Shown here piece by piece: positions 1 to 7,682 of a DNA stretch of 64,000 nucleotides. Numbering within the stretch: position 1 is the stretch's first letter; each line of letters opens with the position of its first letter. The notes beneath the pieces were generated by a model that did no database searches, had not been told where the DNA came from, and saw nothing but the letters and a program-made list of their open reading frames with translations. Source of the DNA: Syntrophaceae bacterium UBA7520 (GTDB lineage: Bacteria > Desulfobacterota > Syntrophia > Syntrophales > Smithellaceae); assembly GCA_002478265.1 (NCBI GenBank), contig DLNC01000015.1:38546-102545 (forward strand), read 5' to 3'. The position numbers and the translations under genes were made by a program.

Positions 1-1174
1 CGGCGGGGGGACGGAGCTTCTGCCCGCGCTCAAACGCGCTTTGTCTTTGAAAAAAGATAAAGATTTTTCCCGAACAGTGGTTATCGTGACCGACGGCTAT
101 GTAACGGTTGAAGAAGAGGCATTTGACCTGATTCGTAACAATTTAGGCAATGCCAATATGTTCGCTTTCGGCATCGGCTCCAGCGTCAACCGCCATATAA
201 TCGAAGGCATGGCGCGTGTCGGCATGGGCGAACCGTTTGTTATTACCAGACAGGATCAGGCGGCAGAGCAGGCGGAAAGTTTCCGCAAGATGATTCAGAC
301 GCCGGTTTTGACGCAGGCCAAAATAAGTTTCCAGGGATTTAACGCCTACGATGTTGAACCAATATCCATTCCCGATGTGCTGGCCGAGCGTCCGGTGCTG
401 ATTTTCGGCAAATGGCGAGGCAAGCTCGAAGGGAAGATTAAATTAACCGGCATAGCGGGTGACGCCAAATACACGCAAACGATTAATGTGGCCGATTATC
501 AGCCCGCCGCTGAAAATGCCGTTTTGAAATATCTCTGGGCGCGTCACCGCATCACGATTTTGTCTGATTACAATAAACTAAGAAGCGACGATAAGCGCGT
601 TAAGGAAGTTACCGATCTGGGGCTTACGTATAATCTGCTCACCGCCTATACATCGTTTGTGGCCGTGGATAATGAAGTGGTGAATAAAGACGGTAAAGTC
701 ACCACGGTGAAGCAGCCTCTGCCTTTGCCGGAAGGTGTTTCGGACTTTGCTGTGGGCGGAAACGGCATGTACGCGGCATCGCCGATGATGGTCAAGGGCA
801 TGGCTATAACGAGAGGTAAAGAAGAAAGCAAAGATGCATCACTCACGGAGCAGGAAGTTGACAAAAAAGGCAATTCAAAAATCCAAATCACAGATGTAGT
901 TACAGACAAAGGCTTAACCAAAGATGAAATTCGTAAAGTTGCCCAGGCGCATATTGTGGATATTGAAAAATGTTTTGCCGCAAGTAACTGGCAGGGCAAT
1001 AGTACAATTAATTTAACTATCAATCCTGATGGCACGGTGAAAAAAGTAGAAGTTATTGCTAGCGGGATAGATGCAAAGATTAAAAAATGTGTCAGTGAAC
1101 AGGTGAAAAAGTGGATTTTCTCTGTTACAGCAAATAGGCAAGATATTAAAGTAACAATAATATTAAAGAATTAG
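1..1174 (+). CDS. VWA-domain surface protein, 3' part (5' end outside window)
   Basis: The reading frame is open from base 2, and the first residues read GGGTELLPALKRAL, the middle of a von Willebrand factor A domain of the kind paired with an N-terminal VIT domain. The start therefore lies before the window and about 390 residues are visible. The VWA fold continues through a VTDGYV strand and an FGIGSSVN strand. The last ~95 residues form a separate domain with two cysteines (EKCF, KKCV) and an NPDGTVKKVEV strand, like the TonB/AgmX-type C-terminal domain of outer-envelope proteins. Such proteins are usually exported and interact with surface or envelope partners; the function here is inferred from the family only. 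It ends with TAG at 1172. An ECF sigma/anti-sigma pair follows on the same strand after the toxin-antitoxin insertion, and such VWA genes often sit with those regulators. Confidence 0.8.
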   Translation, partial: GGGTELLPALKRALSLKKDKDFSRTVVIVTDGYVTVEEEAFDLIRNNLGNANMFAFGIGSSVNRHIIEGMARVGMGEPFVITRQDQAAEQAESFRKMIQTPVLTQAKISFQGFNAYDVEPISIPDVLAERPVLIFGKWRGKLEGKIKLTGIAGDAKYTQTINVADYQPAAENAVLKYLWARHRITILSDYNKLRSDDKRVKEVTDLGLTYNLLTAYTSFVAVDNEVVNKDGKVTTVKQPLPLPEGVSDFAVGGNGMYAASPMMVKGMAITRGKEESKDASLTEQEVDKKGNSKIQITDVVTDKGLTKDEIRKVAQAHIVDIEKCFAASNWQGNSTINLTINPDGTVKKVEVIASGIDAKIKKCVSEQVKKWIFSVTANRQDIKVTIILKN

Positions 1175-1183
1175 CTGGAAATT

Positions 1184-1259
1184 CAAGGTCAGGTCTTGGG
1201 ATATCACGTATCTTATATTTCAAGACCTGACCTTGTCTTTTGTTGACCCTGTCTTTTGT
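1184..1259. repeat. REP-like palindrome plus short direct repeat
   Basis: Perfect 15-bp arms CAAGGTCAGGTCTTG (1184-1198) and CAAGACCTGACCTTG (1221-1235) are separated by 22 bases. They are followed by two 16-bp near-identical direct repeats ending in TGTCTTTTGT (1228-1243 and 1244-1259, one mismatch). It lies just after the VWA stop codon, so it could act as a terminator hairpin, but there is no clean T-run on the plus strand. The composition resembles repetitive extragenic palindromes that accompany RAYT transposases; this is inference. A 13-nt piece of it (TTGTCTTTTGTTG) recurs at 62812-62824 after tyrS. Confidence 0.6.
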
Positions 1260-1336
1260 GTAGATTTATTTTTATTAACAAAAAAATGAATATAACTAAA
1301 TATTGTGATAAATATTTATGCTCATAAGCTGGGAAA

Positions 1337-1470
1337 AAGGGGAACAAAAGCGTTGCTGTGGATGCCTAATACAATAGATAAAAAAACGCAGGTGGGAGAA
1401 GATGAGGATATTGAGTATGTCCCGGCCTGCCCAAACAGCGACGTAAGCGTTTTTTAGATATTGGTAAAAA
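1337..1470 (+). pseudogene. Decayed partial copy of the ECF sigma-factor gene start
   Basis: This stretch aligns without gaps to 2280-2413, the Shine-Dalgarno site and first ~40 codons of the intact sigma gene. I count 106 identical positions of 134 (about 79%). The first 27 bases, including AAGGGG, are identical. Read in the sigma frame it gives GTKALLW, NTIDK and EDEDIEYV, then stops at TAG (1454-1456), where the intact gene has GAA. It is therefore a truncated, decaying duplicate and not a functional gene. It ends about 25 bases before the toxin gene's stop codon, so it forms the left flank of the toxin-antitoxin pair. Confidence 0.85.
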
Positions 1471-1495
1471 CAGAGCTTATTAATTTGGAGCGATA

Positions 1496-1900
1496 TTATA
1501 CCGTAAACAAAGCCTCGAAATTTCGGGGATTAATAATGTTAATTTCTTTATAGCGTTTTAATATCAGTAAATCTTCATCTCCGGTCACGATATAATGTGC
1601 TTCGGCAGCGACCGCGCAGGAAATAATGAAATCATCACTGGGATCACGGCAGATACTCTTTATCGGGTCGGGTTTATGAATTATTTCCGCGGCAGCTTCT
1701 TCCACAATGTTTGTGATTTCGGAAATATCCGAAGATGGTAGTTTGAATTTATTTTTAAGGACTTTTTTGAATTCCCGAATAATATCATCGCATAGGATAA
1801 GGTTAAAATAGCGCTTGCGCGCGCGGGTAAGAAGGCCGGAACAAACACCCTCCGTCAGAAAAGCCGCAATCAGAACATTTGTATCAAATACCGTCTTCAC
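1496..1900 (-). CDS. PIN-domain toxin (putative RNase) of a toxin-antitoxin pair
   Basis: This 134-residue protein is of the PIN family often annotated as a putative toxin component. PIN toxins are Mg2+-dependent ribonucleases that cut RNA when their antitoxin is lost. The acidic active-site set is visible: D6 in FDTN, E43 in the IIREF helix, D90 in RDPSDDF, and D108/D110 in TGDEDLL. Length is normal for the family. Its start overlaps the antitoxin stop by four bases (ATGA), so the two are translationally coupled. It is inserted beside a partial duplicate of the sigma gene, consistent with a mobile or recently acquired module. The cellular target RNA cannot be told from sequence. Confidence 0.88.
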   Translation of the reverse strand: MKTVFDTNVLIAAFLTEGVCSGLLTRARKRYFNLILCDDIIREFKKVLKNKFKLPSSDISEITNIVEEAAAEIIHKPDPIKSICRDPSDDFIISCAVAAEAHYIVTGDEDLLILKRYKEINIINPRNFEALFTV

Positions 1901-2115
1901 GATATTTCCTTGAAAACATCTTCATCGGTAACGAAACCCGCTGCTTTTGCCTTGCGGCTCAGCCTTTTTTTCATGCGGCGAAATCTGTTTTCCCACAAAA
2001 ATTCTGCGAGCGACTCTTTTACGATATCGCTTTTGTTTCTTCCTGTTTCGCTGGCCAGGACTTCCAGTTCACTGGCAAGTTTTTTGGGTAAACTTACAGA
2101 CAAAACACTTCTCAT
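1897..2115 (-). CDS. Ribbon-helix-helix (CopG-like) antitoxin
   Basis: This 72-residue protein opens with RSVLSVSLPKKLASELEVLA, the beta-strand and first helix of a ribbon-helix-helix DNA-binding fold, followed by GRNKSDIVKESL for the second helix. The C-terminal half is basic then acidic (RRMKKRLSRKAK... DEDVFKEIS) and probably wraps the toxin. Antitoxins of this type neutralise the toxin and repress their own operon as dimers bound to short palindromic sites. A GGAGGT ribosome-binding site sits just upstream of the ATG (complement of 2121-2126), and a promoter lies at 2133-2161. It is the first gene of the pair and overlaps the toxin by 4 bases. Confidence 0.88.
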   Translation of the reverse strand: MRSVLSVSLPKKLASELEVLASETGRNKSDIVKESLAEFLWENRFRRMKKRLSRKAKAAGFVTDEDVFKEIS

Positions 2116-2132
2116 GTTGCACCTCCGACACT

Positions 2133-2161
2133 ACAATACACTACATGTATTAAAAATACAA
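2133..2161 (-). promoter_or_regulatory. Sigma-70-type promoter and likely operator of the toxin-antitoxin pair
   Basis: On the minus strand TTGTAT (2161-2156) is followed by a 17-base spacer and TATTGT (2138-2133). The spacer contains the palindrome TACATGTA and the surroundings hold repeated ACTACA/ATACA words, a plausible binding site for the ribbon-helix-helix antitoxin. The promoter is inferred from spacing and position only. Confidence 0.5.
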
Positions 2162-2295
2162 GTGTGATTCCAGCAATAATATCGGATAATGACTTGATTT
2201 AACCCATATAATATCAAGGCGTTAGATATGGCGAATATTTATATGGTATGTTAAAAGAAATTTGGCGTACAGAAACATTAAGGGGAACAAAAGCG

Positions 2296-2925
2296 TTGCT
2301 GTGGATATCTAATACAATAGATAAAGTCAGGCAGAGGGTTGAGGATGAGGATATCGAGTATGTCCGGGCCTGTCAGAAGGGCGATACCAGCGCTTTTGAA
2401 GTATTGGTGGAAAGGCATCAGAAAAAAATGATCAATATTTCCTACCGGATGCTGGGCGATTATGATGATGCCTGCGATGTCACACAGGAGGCGTTTATTG
2501 CGGCATATAAAGCAATAAAGAAATTTAAGGGAGAGGCAAAATTTTCCACCTGGCTCTACAGAATAGTTATTAACTATGCCAAAAATCGCCTGCAGCAATT
2601 GCAAATTGCGGCAAAGCGAGAAGGTGTTTGCCTTGACGATGTGGAAGAGATAAAAACAAAAGAGGCGTGGAGTCAGCCCGCGTCAGCAGGCGCTAATCCC
2701 GGCGTGCGGTTGGAAAAAAAGGAAAGGGAAGAACAGGTGCAAAAATGCATGTCATCCCTTGATGAAGAATTTAAAGAAGTGTTGGTTTTGCGCGATATAG
2801 AGGGATTGTCCTACGGGGAGATAAAGGATATTTTGAAAATTCCGGAAGGGACGGTTAAATCCCGTCTGGCCCGCGCGCGTGGCACGCTTAAGGAGTGCCT
2901 GATAAAAGTTATGGGTGAATTATGA
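2296..2925 (+). CDS. ECF (sigma-24/RpoE-type) RNA polymerase sigma factor
   Basis: An extracytoplasmic-function sigma factor, which directs RNA polymerase to envelope-stress-type promoters. Region 2 is clear (SAFEVLVERHQ, DACDVTQEAFIAAY, FSTWLYRIVINYAKNRL), and region 4 contains LSYGEIKDIL and IPEGTVKSRLARARGTLK. I prefer the TTG at 2296 because AGGGG (2281-2285) lies 10 bases upstream; an in-frame ATG at 2248 has no good ribosome site and would add 16 residues. The stop overlaps the anti-sigma start by four bases (ATGATG), so the pair is coupled. The first ~40 codons are duplicated at 1337-1470. Regulon unknown. Confidence 0.9.
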   Translation: MLWISNTIDKVRQRVEDEDIEYVRACQKGDTSAFEVLVERHQKKMINISYRMLGDYDDACDVTQEAFIAAYKAIKKFKGEAKFSTWLYRIVINYAKNRLQQLQIAAKREGVCLDDVEEIKTKEAWSQPASAGANPGVRLEKKEREEQVQKCMSSLDEEFKEVLVLRDIEGLSYGEIKDILKIPEGTVKSRLARARGTLKECLIKVMGEL

Positions 2926-3878
2926 TGAAAAATTGCAAAGATATGGAAAATAAAATTTCTTTGTATCTGGATAATGTGCTTTCTGCTGCGGATAAGCAGG
3001 CAGTGGAAAAGCACCTGAAGTCCTGCCCGCAGTGCGTCAAGGCGCTGGCCGACATGCAAAAAGTAAAAGCCATGACTGGAAAGTTATCGGAAGTGGAGCC
3101 GCCGCCCTGGTTCAAGCAAAAAGTCATGGCGCGTGTGCGCGCCGAAGCCGAAAAGAAAAACTTTGCTGAAAAATGGTTTTATCCTTTGCGCGTAAAAGTC
3201 CCCGTTCAGGTATTTGCCACGATATTCATTGTGGTTGCTGCCGTTTATATTTACCGCGCGGGAAACGAGCAGTTTAAAGAAGTTATGCCGTCTGCAGCCA
3301 CCGCGCCGATGATGGAAGAACAATTACCGTTGAAAAAAGATTTGCCCGGAAAAGAAAAGGAACTCGCTGCAGTCAAAGGACGTGAAGCGGATGCCGCATG
3401 TGTCGGGAAATCATGCAAGGTGGACGGGAAGGTTTTGTATGACAGAGCGGAAGAAAAACTATTGCCATCCGCCAGTGGAAAAGCAGATATAGCCGCATCT
3501 CCCGCCCCGATACAGGCAGCGGATAAAGACGCGGCCGCAGAAGTATTCAAGACAAAAAGCCCTACATTTCGGACTTCAATGGAAAAGTCTGGAAGCTCAG
3601 TCGGGTTAACACAGGAAAATAGTTTAATTATTATAAGGACTTCTGAAGTTCAACATGCCGTGGCGCAGGTGGAAAAAATCCTTGCGGAATATAGCGCAGC
3701 AAAGATCAGCAAACAATCGACTGAAGCCAAGATAATCTTTAAAGCGGAAATAAGCAAAGAGAAGTTAAAAGATTTAATCGAAAAATTAAAAACAACCGGT
3801 GCTATTGAAGATAAAGTTGCGGCTGACATTGACGCCGCCCAGCAGGTGCCGGTGGTTATTGAAATAAGGGAAAATTAA
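2922..3878 (+). CDS. Membrane-anchored anti-sigma factor with zinc-finger N-terminus
   Basis: A 318-residue partner of the upstream sigma factor. The N-terminus has the anti-sigma zinc-finger pattern H31-x3-C35-x2-C38 with C5 ahead of it, which normally binds the ECF sigma in the cytoplasm. One membrane helix runs about residues 93-111 (VPVQVFATIFIVVAAVYIY), leaving a ~200-residue periplasmic part that is probably the stress sensor. The last ~90 residues (from NSLIIIRTSEVQHAVAQV on) resemble an alpha/beta domain with a KLKTTGAIEDKV segment seen in DUF2275-like anti-sigma proteins. Regulated release by proteolysis is typical of the family but not shown here. Confidence 0.85.
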   Translation: MMKNCKDMENKISLYLDNVLSAADKQAVEKHLKSCPQCVKALADMQKVKAMTGKLSEVEPPPWFKQKVMARVRAEAEKKNFAEKWFYPLRVKVPVQVFATIFIVVAAVYIYRAGNEQFKEVMPSAATAPMMEEQLPLKKDLPGKEKELAAVKGREADAACVGKSCKVDGKVLYDRAEEKLLPSASGKADIAASPAPIQAADKDAAAEVFKTKSPTFRTSMEKSGSSVGLTQENSLIIIRTSEVQHAVAQVEKILAEYSAAKISKQSTEAKIIFKAEISKEKLKDLIEKLKTTGAIEDKVAADIDAAQQVPVVIEIREN

Positions 3879-3967
3879 CCAGGCCGAGATTTTTTTGCTG
3901 TCGCTAACTTCATTGGCTTTCTGGGTTGCCGCGCAAATTAAAACCCATATAAGAAAAAATAACTTAC

Positions 3968-4324
3968 TTAGTTTTTTGCCAACGAGTAAATGGACTTCAG
4001 CGCCACGATAATGGTGGCCGGCCCAACAAAAGCCAGCAGGGCCGCGTAAATTCTGCTCATAGTCTCTCCGACAACGGGAAGATCAGCAAACTGATCCGCG
4101 CCCAGAGCAGAGATTATTACCAGAGAGACAGCGGCGATCAGGAATGCCTGCACTTCTTTGTTGGTGACATTCAGGAAACCGACGATTAATCCCAAAACGG
4201 TCAGGATCGGGAAGAGATATTCCCAGCGAATAAAACCGGCAAGAATACTAACAACCACGCCAATGATGAAGCAAACAGTTCCTACGAGAGCCAAATTGTT
4301 TTTGTTGCCCTTAACTTTTTTCAT
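3968..4324 (-). CDS. Small membrane protein of four predicted helices, unknown function
   Basis: A 118-residue protein with a basic N-terminus (MKKVKGNKNN) and four hydrophobic segments at roughly residues 12-30, 36-50, 58-75 and 88-110. I do not recognise a named family, although similar small proteins occur next to unrelated genes in anaerobes. An AAAGGAGGGG ribosome site precedes the ATG and a good promoter lies at 4419-4447. It is monocistronic, with 260 bases to the next gene on its upstream side. Confidence 0.65.
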   Translation of the reverse strand: MKKVKGNKNNLALVGTVCFIIGVVVSILAGFIRWEYLFPILTVLGLIVGFLNVTNKEVQAFLIAAVSLVIISALGADQFADLPVVGETMSRIYAALLAFVGPATIIVALKSIYSLAKN

Positions 4325-4418
4325 CTTGTAGCCCCTCCTTTTATTAAAGTAGATGCTGCGTGCGGTGCTTGCGCGGCAACCCGCTTAGCCGTATTTTGAT
4401 TTTTGTTGCTGTACGGTA

Positions 4419-4447
4419 TTCATAACACTATTTTAAATTTTGTCCAA
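4419..4447 (-). promoter_or_regulatory. Sigma-70-type promoter for the 118-residue membrane protein
   Basis: On the minus strand TTGGAC (4447-4442), a 17-base spacer and TATGAA (4424-4419) lie about 95 bases upstream of the start codon. Confidence 0.45.
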
Positions 4448-4509
4448 GTATTTTGAAAAATGGGCAAATTATTCTTTGCCGGCGTAGTTGATGACAAAAG
4501 CCAGTAAAT

Positions 4510-4591
4510 AAATAAATTTTATTGCCGTGGATGACGCGCCCCTGGATCCGCTGCGCTTATCGAGATTGCCTTAGTGCAAATAAATTTATTT
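4510..4591. repeat. Imperfect inverted repeat at the end of the liv operon
   Basis: AT-rich 16-base arms at 4510-4525 and 4576-4591 are complementary with two mismatches and enclose a GC-richer 50-base loop. The right arm covers the stop codon of the SGNH-like gene. It may be a transcription-end structure for the minus-strand operon, or chance in AT-rich sequence. Confidence 0.3.
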
Positions 4592-5176
4592 AGTGAGAGC
4601 GGGAAGGGCGCGATACAGAGCTTTCATTATTGCCTGCGCAAACACTTCATGACCTTTTTCGTTGGGGTAACGGGGATCGGATAAGACCAGATCGGCGCTT
4701 TCAAGCCCATTTTTCGCCAGATATCCCGCCCAGTAACGATCCAAGGAAATAAATTTGCAGTTTAAATCCACGGCGACCAGGCGCACGGAGCGGTAAAAAA
4801 TATCAACCGCGGCCATATCGTGAGTATTGTCGAACGTGTGAGCTGTGGCCAGAAAAATCAGGGGATGAAAAAGTGTCCTTGCCCGTCTTATTATCTGCAC
4901 GATATTTTCCTGAAATTCGGAGCGGTAAACATAGCCGAAGGCGTCATCAACGCCAAAATGAAGAAGAAGAATATCTGGGGCAAAGGCGGCAATATCTTCG
5001 TTGAAAGTTTCTATGCCTTCAAAGGAAGTCTCACGGTAACGAGAGCGGTTGATTACCTGAATTTCATGCGTGGTAAGTGTATCTTTGAGTATATCCGCGT
5101 AGCCTCTGGCTACGCCGTAACCGGCGGCAATGCTGCCGCCGCGGATAAGCAGTTTCATATTTGAGCGGCGTTTCAT
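4586..5176 (-). CDS. SGNH/GDSL-hydrolase-like protein with altered catalytic blocks
   Basis: A 196-residue protein with the layout of SGNH esterases. The block I serine is S15 in RGGSIAAGYG, where the usual GDS is GGS. Block III is HFGVDD, where the oxyanion-hole Asn of GxND is Asp. Block V is SDPRYPNEKGH, so the aspartate (D167) is kept but the expected histidine of DxxHP is a tyrosine (Y170); H176 is nearby. Families of this fold hydrolyse ester bonds in lipids or glycans. Here activity may be lost or rewired. Its ATG overlaps the livF stop by four bases, so it is translated with the transporter operon, which suggests a role tied to the imported substrate or its envelope passage. Confidence 0.7.
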   Translation of the reverse strand: MKRRSNMKLLIRGGSIAAGYGVARGYADILKDTLTTHEIQVINRSRYRETSFEGIETFNEDIAAFAPDILLLHFGVDDAFGYVYRSEFQENIVQIIRRARTLFHPLIFLATAHTFDNTHDMAAVDIFYRSVRLVAVDLNCKFISLDRYWAGYLAKNGLESADLVLSDPRYPNEKGHEVFAQAIMKALYRALPALTK

Positions 5177-5892
5177 CCTCCCAGGTAGGCCTCTTTAACC
5201 CTTGGATTTCCCATCAATTCTTGGCCGGTGCCGGAAAGCACAATCCTGCCTGTCTCGAGCACATAGCCGCGCTGCGCGATATGCAAAGACATATTGGCGT
5301 TTTGTTCGACCAGCAGAATGGTTTTTCCCGCCTTGTTGATTTCCGCGATGATGCGGAAAATTTCTCGCACCAGCACCGGAGATAAGCCCATGGAAGGTTC
5401 ATCCAGCAAAAGCGTGTCGGCATCGCTCATTAAAGCTCTGCCCACCGCGAGCATCTGTTGCTCGCCGCCGGAGAGCATGCCGCCCAGCTGGTGTTTTCTT
5501 TCCGCCAGGCGCGGAAAGAGGGTGAAGACACGGTCAAAATCGCGCGCGATATTTTCTTTATCCTGCCTATGCCAGGTGGCCAGTTTCAGGTTTTCCATCA
5601 CCGTCAGGTTGCCAAAAATGCCGCGTCCTTCGGGAACCTGCGCGATGCCCAGCGCGACGATAAAATCAGCGGCGGTCTGTTTTAAATCCTTGCCTTTATA
5701 GGAAATCGAACCGCTGTAGGGGATTATACCAGATATGGAACGCAAAATGGAAGATTTACCCGCGCCGTTGGCGCCGATGAGCGCGACAATTTCACCGGCA
5801 GCGACATCAAAGGAGACGCCGTGCACCGCGTTGATATTGCCGTAGGCGACGTTCAGGTTGCTGACGGAAAGCAGCTTTTCTTTCGCGCTCAT
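5173..5892 (-). CDS. livF: Branched-chain amino-acid-type ABC transporter ATPase, LivF type
   Basis: A 239-residue ATP-binding subunit of a HAAT-family importer. Walker A is GANGAGKSS (about residue 40), the signature is LSGGEQQM, Walker B is LLLDEPSMGLSP, and the H-loop region follows. The SMGLSP tail after Walker B and the overall length are typical of LivF as opposed to LivG. It pairs with LivG to drive import of leucine/isoleucine/valine or a related amino or carboxylic acid; the real substrate is not determined by sequence. The start overlaps the livG stop by four bases and the stop overlaps the SGNH-like gene. Confidence 0.93.
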   Translation of the reverse strand: MSAKEKLLSVSNLNVAYGNINAVHGVSFDVAAGEIVALIGANGAGKSSILRSISGIIPYSGSISYKGKDLKQTAADFIVALGIAQVPEGRGIFGNLTVMENLKLATWHRQDKENIARDFDRVFTLFPRLAERKHQLGGMLSGGEQQMLAVGRALMSDADTLLLDEPSMGLSPVLVREIFRIIAEINKAGKTILLVEQNANMSLHIAQRGYVLETGRIVLSGTGQELMGNPRVKEAYLGG

Positions 5893-6659
5893 TTTGCCGC
5901 CTCCTCGCCCAGATACGCTTCCAGAACTTTGGGATTGCTTTTGATTTCGGCAGGCAAGCCCTGCGCGATGGTCGCGCCGAAATCAAGAACCACCAGTCTC
6001 TCGCAGATGCCCATCACCAACCGCATTTGATGTTCTATAAGAATGATCGTCAACCTGAATGTTTTTCTGATCCAGCCGATGAAATCCATAAGCTGTTTTA
6101 TCTCGTTGGGATTCATTCCCGCGGCCGGCTCATCCAGCAAAAGCAGTTGGGGATTGGTGGCCAGCGCGCGCGCTATTTCCAATTTGCGCTGCAGACCGTA
6201 GGGGAGATTTTTGGCCAGTTCGGATGCAGCATTATCCAGTTGAAATACGGATAATAGCTCCAGCGCGCGCTCGGTTATTTTTGTTTCTTCCCGGCGGTAG
6301 CGTCCCATGTGTAAAAGAGCCTCCAGGGGACTGTAAGTGGCTTCTCCGAAATAGGCGGTGCGCACGTTGTCCAGCACCGTCAGTTCCTTGAAAAGACGGA
6401 TATTCTGAAAAGTGCGGGCGACGCCCATTTTGGTAATCTGGTGCGGCGTTTTGCCGACAAGTTCATCTCCGTTGAAGAAGATGCTGCCTTCGGTGGCGCG
6501 ATAAACGCCGGTAATCAGATTGAAAACGGTTGTTTTTCCCGCGCCGTTGGGGCCGATAATGCCCACGAGCTCGCCTTGTGTCAGTTGAAAATTAAAATTC
6601 GCCACAGCGCACAGGCCTTCAAAGCGATGAGTGATATTTTTCATTTCAAGCAGAGGCAT
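5889..6659 (-). CDS. livG: Branched-chain amino-acid-type ABC transporter ATPase, LivG type
   Basis: A 256-residue ATPase partner of LivF. It has Walker A GPNGAGKTT, the Q-loop region ARTFQNIRLF, the signature LPYGLQRKLEIARAL, Walker B LLLDEPAAGMNP, and a C-terminal ending EAYLGEEAAK that is usual for LivG. It works on the cytoplasmic face of the LivHM permease. Its start lies inside the end of livM (14-base overlap), so the operon is translationally coupled. Confidence 0.93.
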   Translation of the reverse strand: MPLLEMKNITHRFEGLCAVANFNFQLTQGELVGIIGPNGAGKTTVFNLITGVYRATEGSIFFNGDELVGKTPHQITKMGVARTFQNIRLFKELTVLDNVRTAYFGEATYSPLEALLHMGRYRREETKITERALELLSVFQLDNAASELAKNLPYGLQRKLEIARALATNPQLLLLDEPAAGMNPNEIKQLMDFIGWIRKTFRLTIILIEHQMRLVMGICERLVVLDFGATIAQGLPAEIKSNPKVLEAYLGEEAAK

Positions 6660-7680
6660 CGGGTGCCTCCTTATTTTTCTGTTTCCACAGCTTCGCGGCC
6701 AACAGATCGCGCAGCGGAACGAAAAAGCGCGCTTCGCGCATGCCCATGATGCCGCGGGGGCGGTAGATCATCAGCAGGACAAGCATTAAAGGCATGAGCA
6801 CCATGCGCCAAATTCCCAATGGCCGCAGTATTTCCAGCAGAATCGTATAGATAACCGCGCCGATGATGGAGCCGGCGATGGAAGCGATGCCTCCCAGATA
6901 GACCATAATCAGGATATCCGTGGATTTAATGATATCGAACATGCGCGGGTTGATAAATTGCAGCGCGTGGGCGAAAAGCCCGCCCGCCACACCCGCGAAA
7001 AACGATGAAACGACAAAAGCGATAATTTTTACCTGTCTGGTGTTCACGCTCATTAGATCGCTGGCGATTTCATCTTCACGTATGGACAAAACGCCGCGGC
7101 CGAATTTGGAATAAACCAGATTGCGGATGATCCAGACGGATAAAACCGTCCAGAAGAAAACCCAGGGCAATGTGGTCAGTTTGGACATGCCCAAAAAACC
7201 GCGCGGCCCGCCGATGACCTCGATATTTTCCAGGCCGGATTTGACAATCATGCCGAAAGCAAGCGTGACAATCGCCAGATAATCGCCGCGCGTTTTAAAA
7301 GATGGGATGGCGACAATCAGCCCGATTACCGACGCTGCCACGCCACCGGCTATGATCGCTAGCGGAAATAAATAATTCAGCGCGCCCGCAGGAAAAACAT
7401 TCACGGTTAAAAGAGAAGCAGTATAAGCGCCAATCGCCATAAAACCGGCATGGCCGATGGAAAACTCGCCCATATAACCGTTGACCAGGTTAAGACTAAC
7501 GGTGAGAATGATATTAATGCCCACGTAAATCAATATCAGTTGCAAGTATAAGTCGAGAATGTCAAATGCGGAAGCGACGATGGAAAAGGCAAGCCCCGCG
7601 GCAAAAAATACCGGCCAGAAAAACCTGTGCGTGCTGATGTTTTGCCAGCGTTCAAGAATATTTTTGTAAAAATCAGCCAT
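6646..7680 (-). CDS. livM: Branched-chain amino-acid-type ABC permease, LivM type
   Basis: A 344-residue inner-membrane permease with many hydrophobic helices. The family hallmark LNLVNGYMGEFSIGHAGFMA lies about residues 63-82, and the cytoplasmic loop GDYLAIVTLAFGMI contacts the ATPases. The C-terminus IYRPRGIMG is also typical. It forms a heterodimer channel with LivH, whose stop codon is two bases upstream. Confidence 0.93.
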   Translation of the reverse strand: MADFYKNILERWQNISTHRFFWPVFFAAGLAFSIVASAFDILDLYLQLILIYVGINIILTVSLNLVNGYMGEFSIGHAGFMAIGAYTASLLTVNVFPAGALNYLFPLAIIAGGVAASVIGLIVAIPSFKTRGDYLAIVTLAFGMIVKSGLENIEVIGGPRGFLGMSKLTTLPWVFFWTVLSVWIIRNLVYSKFGRGVLSIREDEIASDLMSVNTRQVKIIAFVVSSFFAGVAGGLFAHALQFINPRMFDIIKSTDILIMVYLGGIASIAGSIIGAVIYTILLEILRPLGIWRMVLMPLMLVLLMIYRPRGIMGMREARFFVPLRDLLAAKLWKQKNKEAPDASA

Positions 7681-7682
7681 CT

